NCBI GenBank assembly: GCA_023150375.1
Contig: JAKLLA010000008.1
Span: 115,943 to 179,942 of the forward strand
DNA from: Burkholderiaceae bacterium
GTDB lineage: Bacteria > Pseudomonadota > Gammaproteobacteria > Burkholderiales > Burkholderiaceae_C
Reading direction: 5' to 3'
Length of the DNA stretch: 64,000 nucleotides
Part shown: in pieces, positions 10,195 through 20,373 of the stretch
Layout of the letters: every line of letters begins with the position of its first letter
Position numbering within the stretch: the first letter of the stretch is position 1
Program-made: the position numbers and the translations under genes
The notes under the pieces: generated by a model
Database searches by the model: none
What the model saw: the letters and a program-made list of their open reading frames with translations, nothing else
Told to the model about the DNA's origin: nothing

Positions 10195-11340
10195 ATGGCC
10201 ATGGCCGATCCGCGACTGGCACTGGTCGCCGGCGAGACCTCCGGGGATCTGCTGGCCAGCCTGCTGCTGGGCGGCCTGCGCGAGCGCTGGCCGGCGCTGG
10301 TGGCGCAGGGCATCGGCGGGCCGAAGATGATCGCCCAGGGCTTCGAGAGCTGGTGGCCGCAGAGCCGGCTGGCGGTGTTCGGCTACGTCGATGCGCTGAG
10401 GCACTACCGCGAGATCGCCGGCATCCGCCGCGAGCTGGGCGACCGCCTGCTGCGCGAGCGCCCGGACGCCTTCATCGGCGTGGACGCCCCCGACTTCAAC
10501 CTCGGCCTGGAGGCACGGCTGAAGGCGGCGGGGCTGCGCAGCATCCATTTCGTCAGCCCCTCGATCTGGGCCTGGCGCGGCGGTCGTATCGACAAGATCC
10601 GCGCCGCGGTGGACCATGTGCTCTGCCTCTTTCCCTTCGAGCCGGAGATCTACCAGCGCGCCGGCATCGCCGCGACCTTCGTCGGCCACCCGCTGGCCGA
10701 TGCGATCCCGCTCGAGGTGCCGCGTGCGGCGGCACGGGCCCGGCTGGGCCTGGCCGAGGGCGACGAGGTGGTGGCGCTGCTGCCCGGCAGCCGGCGCGGC
10801 GAGGTGACGCACATCGCCCCGCGCCTGCTGGCGGCCGCAGTGGAGTTGCGCCGCACCCGAGCGCACACCCGCTTCGTCCTGCCGGTCGCCCCGGGCCTGC
10901 GTGCGCTGCTCGAGCCGATGCTGGCCCGGCATGCGCCCGAACTGCCGCTGCAGCTGCTGGAGGGGCAGTCGCACGACGCACTGGCCGCCTGCGACCTGAC
11001 GCTGATCGCCAGCGGCACCGCGACGCTCGAGGCGGCACTGTTCAAGCGGCCGATGGTGATCGTCTACCACCTGCACTGGCTCAGCCACCTGATCATGAAG
11101 CGCATGGCCTACCTGCCCTGGGTCGGTCTGCCCAACATCCTGGCGCGCGATTTCGTCGTGCCCGAGCTGATCCAGGAGGCGGCCACGCCGGTGGCGATTG
11201 CCGCGGCGGCACGCGCCTGGCTGGACGATGCGCCGCGCTGCCGCCGGGCGGCCGAGCGGTTCACCGAAATGCACCATCTGTTGCGCCAGGGCACGGCGCA
11301 GCGTGCCACCGATGCCATCGCGCAGGTCCTCGGCCGCTGA
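10195..11340 (+). CDS. lpxB: Lipid-A-disaccharide synthase
   Basis: Encodes a 381-residue GT19 glycosyltransferase that joins lipid X to UDP-diacylglucosamine. It begins [17 protein letters not shown], the family hallmark. [15 protein letters not shown] and [13 protein letters not shown], then [14 protein letters not shown] and [19 protein letters not shown], are conserved donor-site segments. Two ATGs (10195 and 10201) are equally possible; neither has a clear Shine-Dalgarno. The end overlaps rnhB by 29 bases. Confidence 0.96.
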   Translation: MAMADPRLALVAGETSGDLLASLLLGGLRERWPALVAQGIGGPKMIAQGFESWWPQSRLAVFGYVDALRHYREIAGIRRELGDRLLRERPDAFIGVDAPDFNLGLEARLKAAGLRSIHFVSPSIWAWRGGRIDKIRAAVDHVLCLFPFEPEIYQRAGIAATFVGHPLADAIPLEVPRAAARARLGLAEGDEVVALLPGSRRGEVTHIAPRLLAAAVELRRTRAHTRFVLPVAPGLRALLEPMLARHAPELPLQLLEGQSHDALAACDLTLIASGTATLEAALFKRPMVIVYHLHWLSHLIMKRMAYLPWVGLPNILARDFVVPELIQEAATPVAIAAAARAWLDDAPRCRRAAERFTEMHHLLRQGTAQRATDAIAQVLGR

Positions 11341-11977
11341 ACGCCGTGCGGCCCAGCCGTCGCTCGGCGAGCAGCTCGCGCTGTCCTTCGGCCACAGCGG
11401 CCTGGTCGCGGGGGTCGACGAGGCCGGCCGCGGTCCGCTGGCCGGGCCGGTGGTGGCCGCGGCGGTGATCCTGGACGATCAGCAGCCCATCGCCGGGCTG
11501 GCCGACTCCAAGGCGCTGACCGGACGCCGCCGCGAGGCGCTGTTCGATGCGATCCGTGCCCGCGCGCTGGCTTGCTGCATCGCCGAGGCCAGCGTGGAGG
11601 AGATCGACCGCCTGAACATCCTGCAGGCCACGCTGCTGGCGATGCGCCGGGCGGTCGAGGGCCTGCGCCTGCGCCCGGGCCTGGTGCAGGTCGACGGCAA
11701 CCGCCTGCCGGTGCTGCCGATGCCGGCGGAGGCCATCGTCCAGGGCGATGCCAAGGTGCCGGCGATCTCGGCTGCCTCGATCCTGGCCAAGGTGCATCGC
11801 GACCGGCTCTGCCTGGAGCTGCACGCGCGTTTCCCCGGCTATGGCTTCGATGTGCACAAGGGTTACCCGACGCCGGCTCACCTGGCCGCGCTCGGTCGCC
11901 ACGGCGCCAGCCCGGTGCACCGGCGCTCTTTCGCCCCGGTGCGCGCGGCCCTGCATGCGGCGGGAGGTGCCGCATGA
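11312..11977 (+). CDS. rnhB: Ribonuclease HII
   Basis: Encodes a 221-residue enzyme that nicks RNA in RNA-DNA hybrids and removes misincorporated ribonucleotides. [19 protein letters not shown] carries the first two acidic catalytic residues; [18 protein letters not shown] and QVDGNRLP carry the rest of the family core. The ATG at 11312 lies inside the end of lpxB; no other good start sits before the conserved region. The stop overlaps the next gene (ATGA). Confidence 0.94.
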   Translation: MPSRRSSAAERRAAQPSLGEQLALSFGHSGLVAGVDEAGRGPLAGPVVAAAVILDDQQPIAGLADSKALTGRRREALFDAIRARALACCIAEASVEEIDRLNILQATLLAMRRAVEGLRLRPGLVQVDGNRLPVLPMPAEAIVQGDAKVPAISAASILAKVHRDRLCLELHARFPGYGFDVHKGYPTPAHLAALGRHGASPVHRRSFAPVRAALHAAGGAA

Positions 11978-12765
11978 CCGCCCCCGTCGAACGCCCCATC
12001 CGCTCGCGCAGCCATGCGCTGGTCAAGGACCTGCGCCGCCTCGCGCAGGATCCGGGCGCCTACCGCAGGCTGGGCCGCATCTGGCTGGAAGGCGACCATC
12101 TCTGCAGCGCCCTGCTGGCCCGGGGCGGCGCGCCGCTGTGCGCGGTGATCGGCGCCAGCGCCTGGCTGCAGCCCGGCCCGCGGGCGATCGCGCGACAGGC
12201 ACCGGAGGTCTTCGTGCTCGACGACGCCCTGCTCGGCGAGGTCAGCTCGCTGGAGACGCCGGTGGCGCTGGGCTTTCTGCTCGGCCTGCCGGCCGGCGAG
12301 GCGGCGCGGCCGCGTCCCGGGGGGAGCGCCGTGCTGCTCGACCGTCTGCAGGATCCGGGCAACGTCGGCACGATCCTGCGCAGCGCCGCGGCGCTGGGCG
12401 TGCAGCAGGTGCTGGCGCTCAAGGGCACGGCGGCGCTGTGGTCGCCCAAGGTGCTGCGCGCCGGCATGGGGGCGCACTTCGCGCTGCACCTGGTCGAGGG
12501 GCTGGCGGTCGACGACCTCGCCGACCTCGGCCTGCCGCTGATCGCCACCAGCTCGCACGCCGAGCACGCCCTGCCGTCGCTGCGCCTGCCCGCGCCCTGC
12601 GCCTGGGTGTTCGGCCATGAGGGGCAGGGCGTCGATGCCGCGCTGCTGCAGCGCTGTGCGCTGACGGTGCGCATCCCCCAGCCGGGCGGTGAGGAGTCCC
12701 TCAACGTGGCGTCCGCCGCGGCGATCTGCCTGTACGAGTCGGCACGGCAGGCGATGGTCGGCTGA
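11974..12765 (+). CDS. TrmH/SpoU-family RNA 2'-O-methyltransferase
   Basis: Encodes a 263-residue SAM-dependent RNA ribose methyltransferase of the SPOUT class. The knot motifs are [18 protein letters not shown], then [15 protein letters not shown] and [18 protein letters not shown]. The N-terminal part (residues 1-110) resembles the substrate-binding domain of 23S rRNA methyltransferases, but the target nucleotide cannot be told from sequence. GGGAGG lies just before the ATG, which overlaps the rnhB stop. It is the last gene of the plus-strand cluster and ends six bases from the convergent VOC gene. Confidence 0.88.
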   Translation: MTAPVERPIRSRSHALVKDLRRLAQDPGAYRRLGRIWLEGDHLCSALLARGGAPLCAVIGASAWLQPGPRAIARQAPEVFVLDDALLGEVSSLETPVALGFLLGLPAGEAARPRPGGSAVLLDRLQDPGNVGTILRSAAALGVQQVLALKGTAALWSPKVLRAGMGAHFALHLVEGLAVDDLADLGLPLIATSSHAEHALPSLRLPAPCAWVFGHEGQGVDAALLQRCALTVRIPQPGGEESLNVASAAAICLYESARQAMVG

Positions 12766-12771
12766 GCGTCT

Positions 12772-13185
12772 TCAGCCCGCGGTGCCGGGCTCGGACTCGG
12801 GCGCGTGGCAGGCCACGCAGAGCTTGTTGCCCTCGCTGTCACGGAAATACGCGCCGTAGTAGTGCGCGTGGTATTCGGGGCGCAGGCCCGGGGGGCCTTC
12901 GCAGCCGCCGCCGTGCGCCAGGGCCAGGGCATGCACGCTGCGCACGGTCTCTCGGTCGGCGGCCAGGAAGGCCACCATCTGGCCGTTGCCCGGTGCGTGC
13001 GGCTGGCCGTCGTAGGGGCGGCCGATCAGGAAGAGGGGACGTCCACCGCCTGCCGGCTCCCAGCCGGCCCAGGGGCGGTTGCGTTCGCAGAAGCGTTCCT
13101 GCAGGCCGAGCGCCGGCAGGATCCGACGGTAGAAGGCCAGCGCGCGCTCGAAGTCGCCGACGCCGAGCATGACGTGCGAGAACAT
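12772..13185 (-). CDS. VOC-family (glyoxalase/dioxygenase fold) protein
   Basis: Encodes a 137-residue protein starting MFSHVMLGVGDFERALAFYR, the typical first beta-alpha unit of the vicinal oxygen chelate fold. The second half contains HAHYYGAYFRDSEGNKLCVAC, with His and Glu at positions usual for metal ligands. The family covers glyoxalases, dioxygenases and antibiotic-binding proteins; substrate unknown. It lies 22 bases downstream of ppsR on the same strand, so the two are probably cotranscribed. Confidence 0.85.
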   Translation of the reverse strand: MFSHVMLGVGDFERALAFYRRILPALGLQERFCERNRPWAGWEPAGGGRPLFLIGRPYDGQPHAPGNGQMVAFLAADRETVRSVHALALAHGGGCEGPPGLRPEYHAHYYGAYFRDSEGNKLCVACHAPESEPGTAG

Positions 13186-13207
13186 CGCGCAGGCTCCTGT
13201 GGCGGGT

Positions 13208-14029
13208 TCAGTAGATCAGCCGGTCGGGCCGGATGTCGCGCAGGATGGTGGTGGCGATCTCCTCGATCGACTTGTGCGTCGACGACAGCCAGGAAATGCC
13301 CTCGCGCTTCATCATCTTCTCGGCCTCGGCGATCTCGAAGCGGCAGTTCAGCAGCGAGGCGTACTTGCTGCCCGGGCGGCGTTCGTTGCGGATCTGGCTG
13401 AGCCGGTCGGCATCGATGGTCAGGCCGAAGCACTTGCGCTTGTAGGGCGCCAGCGAGGCCGGGATGGCGCCGCGCTCGAAGTCTTCCGGGATCAGCGGGT
13501 AGTTGGCCGCCTTGATGCCGTGCTGCATCGCCAGGTACAGCGAGGTGGGCGTCTTGCCGCTGCGGCTCACGCCCACCAGGATGACGTCTGCCTCGGCCAG
13601 GTTGCGCGCGGACTGGCCGTCGTCGTGCGCGAGCGAGAAATTGATGGCCTCGATGCGGTCGTGGTACTCCTGGCTCTTGGCGACGTCGGAGAAGCGGCCC
13701 ACGCGGTGGTTGCTCTTGAGGCCCAGCTCCGTCTCCAGCGGCTCGACGAAGGTACGGAACATGTCCATCACCTGCGCGTTGCACTGGCTCTCGATGGCAT
13801 CGCGGGCCTGCGGGTTGACCACCGTCATGAACACGATCGGTCGCTTGCCCTCCTGCATCGCCGTGGCGTTGACCTCCTGGATCACCGTGCGGGCCTTGTC
13901 GGCCGAATCGATGAAGGGTCTGCGCACATGGCGGAACTTGGCCGGGAACTGCGCCAGGATCGAGTTGCCGAAGGTCTCGGCCGTGATGCCGGTGCCGTCG
14001 GAGACGAAAAACACGGTGCGATTGGGCAT
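13208..14029 (-). CDS. ppsR: PEP synthase regulatory kinase/pyrophosphorylase
   Basis: Encodes a 273-residue DUF299 protein. By family it inactivates PEP synthase by ADP-dependent phosphorylation of its catalytic-domain threonine and reactivates it by phosphate-dependent dephosphorylation. The N-terminus is MPNRTVFFVSDGTGITAET and the P-loop GVSRSGKT is at residues 153-160. The start was placed at 14029 to match the family N-terminus; longer in-frame starts reach back to 14107. It is divergent from its target gene ppsA, and an inverted repeat sits just upstream. Confidence 0.94.
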   Translation of the reverse strand: MPNRTVFFVSDGTGITAETFGNSILAQFPAKFRHVRRPFIDSADKARTVIQEVNATAMQEGKRPIVFMTVVNPQARDAIESQCNAQVMDMFRTFVEPLETELGLKSNHRVGRFSDVAKSQEYHDRIEAINFSLAHDDGQSARNLAEADVILVGVSRSGKTPTSLYLAMQHGIKAANYPLIPEDFERGAIPASLAPYKRKCFGLTIDADRLSQIRNERRPGSKYASLLNCRFEIAEAEKMMKREGISWLSSTHKSIEEIATTILRDIRPDRLIY

Positions 14030-14038
14030 GAGTCGGAT

Positions 14039-14070
14039 CAGGCAGTCGCCAGGAAGCTGAAAACTGCCTG
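14039..14070 (-). promoter_or_regulatory. Inverted repeat in the ppsR leader
   Basis: Perfect 8-base arms, CAGGCAGT at 14039-14046 and ACTGCCTG at 14063-14070, separated by 16 bases. The inner end is nine bases before the ppsR ATG. It could be an operator for the divergent ppsR/ppsA pair or an mRNA hairpin affecting ppsR translation. The function is an inference; only the repeat is seen. Confidence 0.45.
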
Positions 14071-14240
14071 ACATCATAGGTCCGGGCCCCCGTAGAATCG
14101 CGCGCATTCGCCTGCCGACCGTCGACGCCCTTCATGGCTTCCCACCTTCTTGCGCTCGATCAACAGCCTACAAAGCGCTGGGGTGGGGTGGTGCTGTCCG
14201 AGATGCAGGCCCCGGTTTTGTCACATCACGGAGCTTTGGC

Positions 14241-16637
14241 ATGTCTGACCTCAACTTGGCGACCGCCCTGGTCGTACCCTTTGAGAACCTGAGAATGACC
14301 GACGTCGAGACGGTAGGCGGCAAGAACGCCTCCCTCGGCGAAATGATCTCGCAGCTGGCCGCCTCGGGCGTGCGGGTGCCCGGTGGCTTTGCCACCACGG
14401 CGCACGCCTTCCGGGAGTTCCTCAGCGCCGGCGGCCTGACCGAGAAGATCAGCGCCCGCCTGGCGACGCTGGATACCGACGATGTGCGCGCGCTGGCCGC
14501 AGCGGGCGCGGAGATCCGCGGCTGGGTCGAGGCTGCGCCCTTTCCGGCCGACCTGGAGGCGGCCATTCGTGCCGAGTTCGCCCGCCTGACCGCGGACAAC
14601 CCGGGGGCCTCCTTTGCCGTGCGCTCCTCCGCCACCGCGGAAGACCTGCCCGACGCCTCCTTCGCCGGCCAGCAGGAGACCTTCCTGAACGTCGTGGGCA
14701 TCGAGGACGTGCTGCACAAGATGAAGGAGGTGTTCGCGTCGCTGTACAACGACCGCGCCATCTCCTACCGCGTCCACAAGGGCTTCGCCCACGACGTGGT
14801 GGCCCTGTCGGCCGGCGTGCAGCGCATGGTGCGCTCGGACCTGGGCGCCGCCGGCGTGATGTTCACCATCGACACCGAGAGCGGCTTCCAGGACGTGGTC
14901 TTCATCACCTCCAGCTACGGTCTGGGCGAGACGGTGGTGCAGGGCGCGGTGAACCCGGACGAGTTCTACGTGCACAAGCCGGCGCTGCAGGCCGGCAAGT
15001 TCCCGGTGATCCGCCGCAACCTGGGCTCCAAGCTGATCCGCATGGAGTTCGCCACGCCCGAGGAAAAGGCGGCCAGCGGCAAGCTGGTCAAGACCACCGA
15101 CACCCCGCCCGAGCTGCGCAACCGCTACTCGCTGACCGACGAGGATGTAGTGCAGCTGGCCCGCTACGCCCTGATCATCGAGCAGCACTACGGCCGTCCG
15201 ATGGACATCGAGTGGGGCAAGGACGGCGGCGACAACCAGCTCTACATCCTGCAGGCGCGGCCCGAGACGGTGAAGAGCCAGGCCGCCAACCAGGTCGAGC
15301 AGCGCTACAAGCTCAAGGGCCACAGCACCGTGCTGGCCGAGGGGCGTGCGATCGGGCAGAAGATCGGTACCGGCCCGGTGCGCCTGGTGCACTCCATCGT
15401 CGAGATGGACCGCGTGCAGCCCGGCGACGTGCTGGTCACCGACATGACCGATCCCAACTGGGAGCCGGTGATGAAGCGCGCCAGCGCCATCGTCACCAAC
15501 CGCGGCGGGCGGACCTGCCACGCGGCGATCATCGCCCGTGAACTGGGCATCCCGGCCGTGGTGGGCTGCGGCGACGCCACCGAGACGCTCAAGGATGGTC
15601 AGCTGGTGACGGTGGCCTGCTCGGAAGGTGACACCGGCTACATCTACGACGGCCTGCTGGAGATGGAGGTCAGCGAGGTGCAGCGCGGCGAGCTGCCCTA
15701 TTCGCCGGTGAAGATCATGATGAACGTCGGCAACCCGCAGCTGGCCTTCGACTTCGCGCAGATGCCCAACTCCGGCGTGGGTCTGGCGCGCCTCGAGTTC
15801 ATCATCAACAACAACATCGGCGTGCACCCGCGCGCGATCCTGGACTATCCGAACGTCGATGCCGACCTGAAGAAGGCGGTGGAGTCGGTGGCTCGCGGCC
15901 ACGCCAGCCCGCGCGCGTTCTACGTCGACAAGCTGACCGAAGGCGTGGCCACCATTGCCGCGGCCTTCTGGCCCAAGCCGGTGATCGTGCGGCTGTCGGA
16001 CTTCAAGAGCAACGAGTACAAGAAGCTCATCGGCGGCAGCCGCTACGAGCCCGAGGAAGAGAACCCGATGCTGGGTTTCCGCGGTGCCTCGCGCTACGTG
16101 TCCGAGGAGTTCGGCGAGGCCTTCGCGATGGAGTGCGAGGCGATCAAGCGCGTGCGCGGCGACATGGGCCTGACCAACGTCGAGATCATGGTGCCCTTCG
16201 TGCGCACCCTGAAGCAGGCTGAGCGGGTCACCACCATGCTGGCCGAACACGGCCTGAAGCGCGGCCAGAACGATCTGCGCGTGATCATGATGTGCGAGAT
16301 CCCCAGCAATGCCATCCTGGCCGATCAGTTCCTGCAGTATTTCGACGGCATGTCCATCGGTTCGAACGATCTGACGCAGCTGACCCTCGGCCTGGACCGT
16401 GATTCCGGCCTGGAACTGCTGGCGCAGGACTTCGACGAGCGCGACCCGGCCGTCAAGGCGCTGATCAGCCGGGCCATCGCAGCCTGTCGCGCGCACGGCA
16501 AGTACGTGGGCATCTGCGGTCAGGGCCCCAGCGACCATCCGGACTTCGCGCAGTGGCTGGCCGACGAGGGCATCGTGTCGATCTCGCTGAACCCGGACAC
16601 GGTGATCGCCACCTGGCAGATGCTGGCCACGCGTTGA
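14241..16637 (+). CDS. ppsA: Phosphoenolpyruvate synthase
   Basis: Encodes a 798-residue enzyme that makes PEP, AMP and phosphate from pyruvate and ATP, driving gluconeogenesis. It has an N-terminal ATP-grasp domain ([31 protein letters not shown]), then the phosphohistidine domain with catalytic H427 in [19 protein letters not shown], then a C-terminal TIM barrel ([20 protein letters not shown]). GGAG lies a few bases before the ATG. It is divergent from ppsR, its presumed post-translational regulator. Confidence 0.97.
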   Translation: MSDLNLATALVVPFENLRMTDVETVGGKNASLGEMISQLAASGVRVPGGFATTAHAFREFLSAGGLTEKISARLATLDTDDVRALAAAGAEIRGWVEAAPFPADLEAAIRAEFARLTADNPGASFAVRSSATAEDLPDASFAGQQETFLNVVGIEDVLHKMKEVFASLYNDRAISYRVHKGFAHDVVALSAGVQRMVRSDLGAAGVMFTIDTESGFQDVVFITSSYGLGETVVQGAVNPDEFYVHKPALQAGKFPVIRRNLGSKLIRMEFATPEEKAASGKLVKTTDTPPELRNRYSLTDEDVVQLARYALIIEQHYGRPMDIEWGKDGGDNQLYILQARPETVKSQAANQVEQRYKLKGHSTVLAEGRAIGQKIGTGPVRLVHSIVEMDRVQPGDVLVTDMTDPNWEPVMKRASAIVTNRGGRTCHAAIIARELGIPAVVGCGDATETLKDGQLVTVACSEGDTGYIYDGLLEMEVSEVQRGELPYSPVKIMMNVGNPQLAFDFAQMPNSGVGLARLEFIINNNIGVHPRAILDYPNVDADLKKAVESVARGHASPRAFYVDKLTEGVATIAAAFWPKPVIVRLSDFKSNEYKKLIGGSRYEPEEENPMLGFRGASRYVSEEFGEAFAMECEAIKRVRGDMGLTNVEIMVPFVRTLKQAERVTTMLAEHGLKRGQNDLRVIMMCEIPSNAILADQFLQYFDGMSIGSNDLTQLTLGLDRDSGLELLAQDFDERDPAVKALISRAIAACRAHGKYVGICGQGPSDHPDFAQWLADEGIVSISLNPDTVIATWQMLATR

Positions 16638-16725
16638 CGGGTCCCGCCGAGGGCCTGGCCCTCGGTGACTCCCCGGTGGTGAAGGGGTCAGCAGTCGCCG
16701 ACAATCGCCGCCGGAGGAGATCGAG

Positions 16726-17094
16726 ATGCGCGTGCGCAGCAGCCCCGCCGGAGGTTCGGAGGGGGCCGAGTCCCGGCGGCCCGCGCCGGCCGCAGAAGTT
16801 TCGGCCGACCGCCAGCGTCGTTTCTGGCGTTGGGTGTCGCTGTGGACCCTGCTCGGCATCGCCGCCTGGGCGTTCCTGACTTTCGTGGTGATCTGGTTCG
16901 CGCGTGACCTCGATCGCTGGACCTTTGCCCGTGTTCCTGCGGGCTACTGGTGGGCGGCGCAGGGGGCCATCGGCGGCTTCCTGCTCATCATCGTGGGGTA
17001 CTGCCTGGTGATGGAGCGCCTCGAGGCGCGCTTTCTCGACGCGCAGACGCCGCAGGACCGCGACGTCGATACGTCGCCCGCGCCCCATGACTGA
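16726..17094 (+). CDS. DUF4212 small membrane subunit of a sodium/solute symporter
   Basis: Encodes a 122-residue protein with about 35 hydrophilic N-terminal residues and two hydrophobic helices (roughly residues 37-60 and 73-98). RRFWRWVSLWTLLGIAAWAF and a second helix beginning WAAQGAIGGFLLIIVG resemble the DUF4212 subunit always found beside VC_2705-type symporters. GGAGGAGA precedes the ATG. It overlaps the symporter gene by eight bases, so the two are coupled. Substrate unknown; acetate or other short carboxylates are common for relatives. Confidence 0.85.
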   Translation: MRVRSSPAGGSEGAESRRPAPAAEVSADRQRRFWRWVSLWTLLGIAAWAFLTFVVIWFARDLDRWTFARVPAGYWWAAQGAIGGFLLIIVGYCLVMERLEARFLDAQTPQDRDVDTSPAPHD

Positions 17095-19207
17095 ACGTCC
17101 GGGGCAGTCCTCGGAGGAGACCCGGGTCTTCACCCGGGTGCTGAACCGGCGCTACATGGCCTTTTCGGCCTGTACGCTGGGGTTCATCGCCGCCCTGGCG
17201 CTCATGGAGCGCCAGGGCTGGCCGCGCAGCTGGATCGGCGGCACCTTCCTGATCGCCACGGTGGTGGTCTATGCGGCGATCGGGCTGCTGTCGCGCACCA
17301 CCGACGAGGCCGAGTACTACGTGGCCGGCCGGCGCGTGCCGGCGGTCTTCAACGGCATGGCCACGGCGGCGGACTGGATGTCGGCCGCCTCCTTCATCGG
17401 CACCGCCGGGGTGCTGTACCTGCAGGGCTTTGCCGGGCTGGCCTACATCCTGGGCTGGACAGGCGGCTACTGTCTGGTGGCGCTGCTGCTGGCGCCCTAC
17501 CTGCGGCGCATGGGCTTCTACACCATCCCCGAGTTCCTCGGGGCGCGCTACGGCGGCATGCTGCCGCGCCTGGTCGGCGTGAGTGCGTCGGTGCTGGTGT
17601 CGTTCGTCTACGTGGTGGTGCAGATCTATGGGGTCGGGCTGATCACCTCGCATCTGACCGGCTTCAGCTTCGAGATCGGCATCTTCGTCGGGCTGGGCGG
17701 GGTGCTGGTCTGCTCCTTCCTGGGTGGCATGCGGGCGGTGACCTGGACCCAGGTGGCGCAGTACATCGTGCTGATCCTGGCCTACCTGACGCCGGTGGTC
17801 TGGCTGTCGATCAACCAGACGGGCAGCCCCTTTCCGCTCTTCACCTATGGCCAGCAGCTGCAGCAGGTCGGGCAGCGCGAGCAGGCGCTGCTGAACGATC
17901 CGCGCGAGCAGGCCGTGGCCCGGCAGCTGGCGGTGCGCGCCGAAGATGCGCAGCGCAAGCTGGCCGACGTGCGGCAGGCGATGGTCGACGACGGCGAGAC
18001 CATGAATGCGCAACTGCGCGCGTTGCGGGCCGCCGAAGCGCCGCTGGCGCGCATCCAGCAGGCCGAACGCAAGCTGGCCACCCGGCCGCAGACCGAGGCC
18101 GCCGCTGCCGAGGCCTATCGCCAGGAGCGCGACGTGGCGCAGCAGCGTGCCCAGCCGCTGGGCGGCATGCCGCCGATGGCGCTGCCGCATGCGGCGGGCG
18201 ATCCGCAGGGCAGCCCGGCGCAGCGCCAGCAATACGAGTCGACCCGACGCAACTTCCTGGCGCTGGTGCTCTGCCTGATGCTGGGCACGGCGGCGATGCC
18301 GCACATCCTGACGCGCTACTACACCACGCCGACGGTCTTCGAAGCGCGGCGCTCGGTGGCCTGGTCGCTGTTCTTCATCGCCCTGCTGTACATGGCGGCG
18401 CCGGCGCTGGCGGTGATGGTGAAGTACGAGGTGCTCAGCCATCTGGTGGGGACCCCCTTCGACGAACTGCCGGGCTGGATCCGGCGCTGGTCCAAGCTCG
18501 ACCCTTCGCTGGTGTCGGTGGAGGACGTCAACGGCGATGGTCTGCTGCAGCTGGCCGAGCTTCGCCTGGGCACCGATGTGATCGTGCTGGCCGCCCCGGA
18601 GATCGGCGGGCTGCCCCTGGTGGTGACCTACCTGGTGGCCGCCGGCGGGCTGGCCGCGGCGCTGTCGACGGCCGACGGGCTGCTGCTGACGATCTCGAAC
18701 GCCCTGTCCTACGACCTCTATTACGGCATGATCAACCGGCGCGCCCCCCCGTTGCGCCGCGTGATGCTGTCGAAGTTCCTGGTGCTGGTGGTGGCGCTGC
18801 TGGCGGCCTTCCTGGCCTCGATGCGGCTGGCCGACATCCTGCAGTTCGTCACTGCGGCGTTCTCTCTGGCTGCGGCCGCCTTCTTTCCGGCCCTCGTGCT
18901 GGGCATTTTCTGGCGGCGCGCGAACCGCTTCGGGGCCACGCTGGGCATGCTGACGGGGCTGGCGGTCTGTGTGGCCTACATGCTGCTCAACCATCCGATG
19001 CTGCGCCAGGCCTTCGGCATCACGCTGCCGCTGGAGCAGACCCGCTGGTGGGATGTCGAGCCCGTTGCCGCCGGGGTGTTCGGCGTGCCGGCGGGCGCGC
19101 TGGTGCTGATCGTCGTCAGTCTGTGCACCCCGGCACCGCCGCCGATGCAGGCGGCGGTGGTCGACCGCATGCGCTTCCCCTCGCGCGACGACCCGCGCAC
19201 GGCCTGA
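17087..19207 (+). CDS. Sodium:solute symporter (VC_2705-type SSF protein)
   Basis: Encodes a 706-residue SSF-family transporter. The N-terminal core has [20 protein letters not shown] and [19 protein letters not shown], the usual sodium/substrate-binding helices. Residues about 250-388 form a long hydrophilic, coiled-coil-like insert rich in Gln, Ala, Arg and Glu between membrane segments. Residues 480-491 ([12 protein letters not shown]) form a canonical EF-hand calcium loop with D480, N482, D484 and E491. The conserved [23 protein letters not shown] segment follows. It is cotranscribed with the DUF4212 subunit. Confidence 0.88.
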   Translation: MTERPGQSSEETRVFTRVLNRRYMAFSACTLGFIAALALMERQGWPRSWIGGTFLIATVVVYAAIGLLSRTTDEAEYYVAGRRVPAVFNGMATAADWMSAASFIGTAGVLYLQGFAGLAYILGWTGGYCLVALLLAPYLRRMGFYTIPEFLGARYGGMLPRLVGVSASVLVSFVYVVVQIYGVGLITSHLTGFSFEIGIFVGLGGVLVCSFLGGMRAVTWTQVAQYIVLILAYLTPVVWLSINQTGSPFPLFTYGQQLQQVGQREQALLNDPREQAVARQLAVRAEDAQRKLADVRQAMVDDGETMNAQLRALRAAEAPLARIQQAERKLATRPQTEAAAAEAYRQERDVAQQRAQPLGGMPPMALPHAAGDPQGSPAQRQQYESTRRNFLALVLCLMLGTAAMPHILTRYYTTPTVFEARRSVAWSLFFIALLYMAAPALAVMVKYEVLSHLVGTPFDELPGWIRRWSKLDPSLVSVEDVNGDGLLQLAELRLGTDVIVLAAPEIGGLPLVVTYLVAAGGLAAALSTADGLLLTISNALSYDLYYGMINRRAPPLRRVMLSKFLVLVVALLAAFLASMRLADILQFVTAAFSLAAAAFFPALVLGIFWRRANRFGATLGMLTGLAVCVAYMLLNHPMLRQAFGITLPLEQTRWWDVEPVAAGVFGVPAGALVLIVVSLCTPAPPPMQAAVVDRMRFPSRDDPRTA

Positions 19208-19266
19208 GCCTCGGGGGCTGTCGGCAGGGATCAGGTCGGCGGGGCGAGGCCCGTCCCTGCTGTGGC

Positions 19267-19272
19267 TATAAT
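19267..19272 (+). promoter_or_regulatory. Probable -10 box of the rpsF operon
   Basis: A perfect TATAAT stands in GC-rich DNA 76 bases upstream of the rpsF ATG. No convincing -35 hexamer lies 16-18 bases upstream, so the assignment rests on the -10 alone. Confidence 0.55.
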
Positions 19273-19287
19273 GCCGGGTTTTCTCTT

Positions 19288-19318
19288 GCCGCACCTGCGT
19301 CGGACGCTGCGGGGCGGC
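19288..19318 (+). promoter_or_regulatory. Possible S6:S18 autoregulatory hairpin in the rpsF leader
   Basis: The leader between the -10 box and rpsF can fold into an outer stem (GCCGC at 19288-19292 with GCGGC at 19314-19318) and an inner stem (GCGT with ACGC around loop CGG), with internal loops containing CACC. In many bacteria the rpsF leader binds the S6-S18 complex to shut off the operon. The match here is by position and general shape only. Confidence 0.3.
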
Positions 19319-19347
19319 TTCCATCTCGGAATCCACAAGGAGAGCCT

Positions 19348-19716
19348 ATGCGTCACTACGAAATCGTGCTGCTGGTCCACCCGGACCAGAGCGAGCAGGT
19401 TCCGGCCATGCTGGAGCGTTACAAGGGGCTGATCACGGCCGCCGGCGGCAAGGTGCACCGCGTCGAGGACTGGGGCCGCATGCAGCTGGCCTACCTGATC
19501 GACAAGCTGGCCAAGGCGCACTACCTCTGCATCAACATCGAGTGCAGCAAGGACACCCTGGTCGAGCTGGAGACGGGCTTCCGTTTCAACGACGCCGTGC
19601 TGCGCCACCTGACGGTGCGCCGCGAGAAGGCCGAAACCGGTCCTTCGTCGATGATGAAGCGCGTCGAAAAGGAAGAGGCCCGCAAGTCGTCCCAGCAGCA
19701 GGAGGCGAGCGCCTGA
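19348..19716 (+). CDS. rpsF: 30S ribosomal protein S6
   Basis: Encodes a 122-residue protein beginning [19 protein letters not shown], the standard bS6 start. [20 protein letters not shown] and [16 protein letters not shown] are conserved, followed by a short charged tail. AAGGAGAG precedes the ATG. S6 binds S18 in the 30S platform, and rpsR lies two genes downstream. Confidence 0.97.
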   Translation: MRHYEIVLLVHPDQSEQVPAMLERYKGLITAAGGKVHRVEDWGRMQLAYLIDKLAKAHYLCINIECSKDTLVELETGFRFNDAVLRHLTVRREKAETGPSSMMKRVEKEEARKSSQQQEASA

Positions 19717-19760
19717 GTGTGTGACACGCCCCGCGTGCGACCCATGGACTTGCTGCACCG

Positions 19761-20063
19761 ATGAACCGCGTGCTGCTCCAGGCCCAGGTGGTCGAACGTG
19801 CGGCCCTGCGCTACACCCCCGCCGGTCTGCCGGCTGTCGATGTGCGACTGGCGCATGCCTCGCAGGTCGAACATGCCGGACAGCTGCGCCAGGTCTCCTG
19901 CGAGATCCACGCCACTGCGGTGGCAGAGGTGGCCTTGCAGCTCGACCGGGTGGCGGTCGGTCAGTCCCTGGACGTGACCGGCTTCCTGGGCAAGCAGCGC
20001 AACGGCCGGGGCGTCATGCTGCACATCACCGGGCTCTCTTCGCCTTCCGAACCTACGCATTGA
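19761..20063 (+). CDS. priB: Primosomal replication protein N
   Basis: Encodes a 100-residue single-stranded-DNA-binding OB-fold protein that helps PriA reload DnaB at stalled forks. MNRVLLQAQVVERAALRYTP and FLGKQRNGRGVMLHI are recognisable PriB/SSB-like segments. The position between rpsF and rpsR is diagnostic. No strong ribosome binding site is seen, so translation may be coupled to rpsF 44 bases upstream. Confidence 0.93.
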   Translation: MNRVLLQAQVVERAALRYTPAGLPAVDVRLAHASQVEHAGQLRQVSCEIHATAVAEVALQLDRVAVGQSLDVTGFLGKQRNGRGVMLHITGLSSPSEPTH

Positions 20064-20078
20064 ATTCAGGAGCATCTC

Positions 20079-20363
20079 ATGCCCCCGCCACGTGGTAAGT
20101 TTTCCAAGGACCGCAAGACCAAGCGCAACCAGCAGTCGCTGCTGTTCAAGCGCAAGCGTTTCTGCCGCTTCACCGTCACCGGCGTCAAGGAGATCGACTA
20201 CAAGGATCTCGACGTGCTGCGCGACTTCGTCGGCGAGAACGGCAAGATCACCCCGGCACGCCTGACCGGCACCCGGGCGATCTTCCAGCGCCAGCTGACC
20301 ACCGCCATCAAGCGCGCCCGCTACCTGGCGATGCTGCCCTACAGCGACCAGCACAAGGTCTGA
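20079..20363 (+). CDS. rpsR: 30S ribosomal protein S18
   Basis: Encodes a 94-residue basic protein with [20 protein letters not shown] and the C-terminal region [20 protein letters not shown], both conserved in bS18. AGGAG precedes the ATG. It forms a heterodimer with S6 from the same operon. Confidence 0.97.
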   Translation: MPPPRGKFSKDRKTKRNQQSLLFKRKRFCRFTVTGVKEIDYKDLDVLRDFVGENGKITPARLTGTRAIFQRQLTTAIKRARYLAMLPYSDQHKV

Positions 20364-20373
20364 GGAGACATCC

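Noticed and set aside
14068..14098. Promoter CTGACA and TAGAAT ahead of ppsA
   Set aside because: The spacing is 19 bases and both hexamers have mismatches; too weak to list as a feature, though ppsA must have a promoter in this region.
16988..19336. 782-codon minus-strand open frame opposite the symporter
   Set aside because: Same shadow effect; the plus strand has a DUF4212-symporter pair with ribosome binding sites and an overlap.
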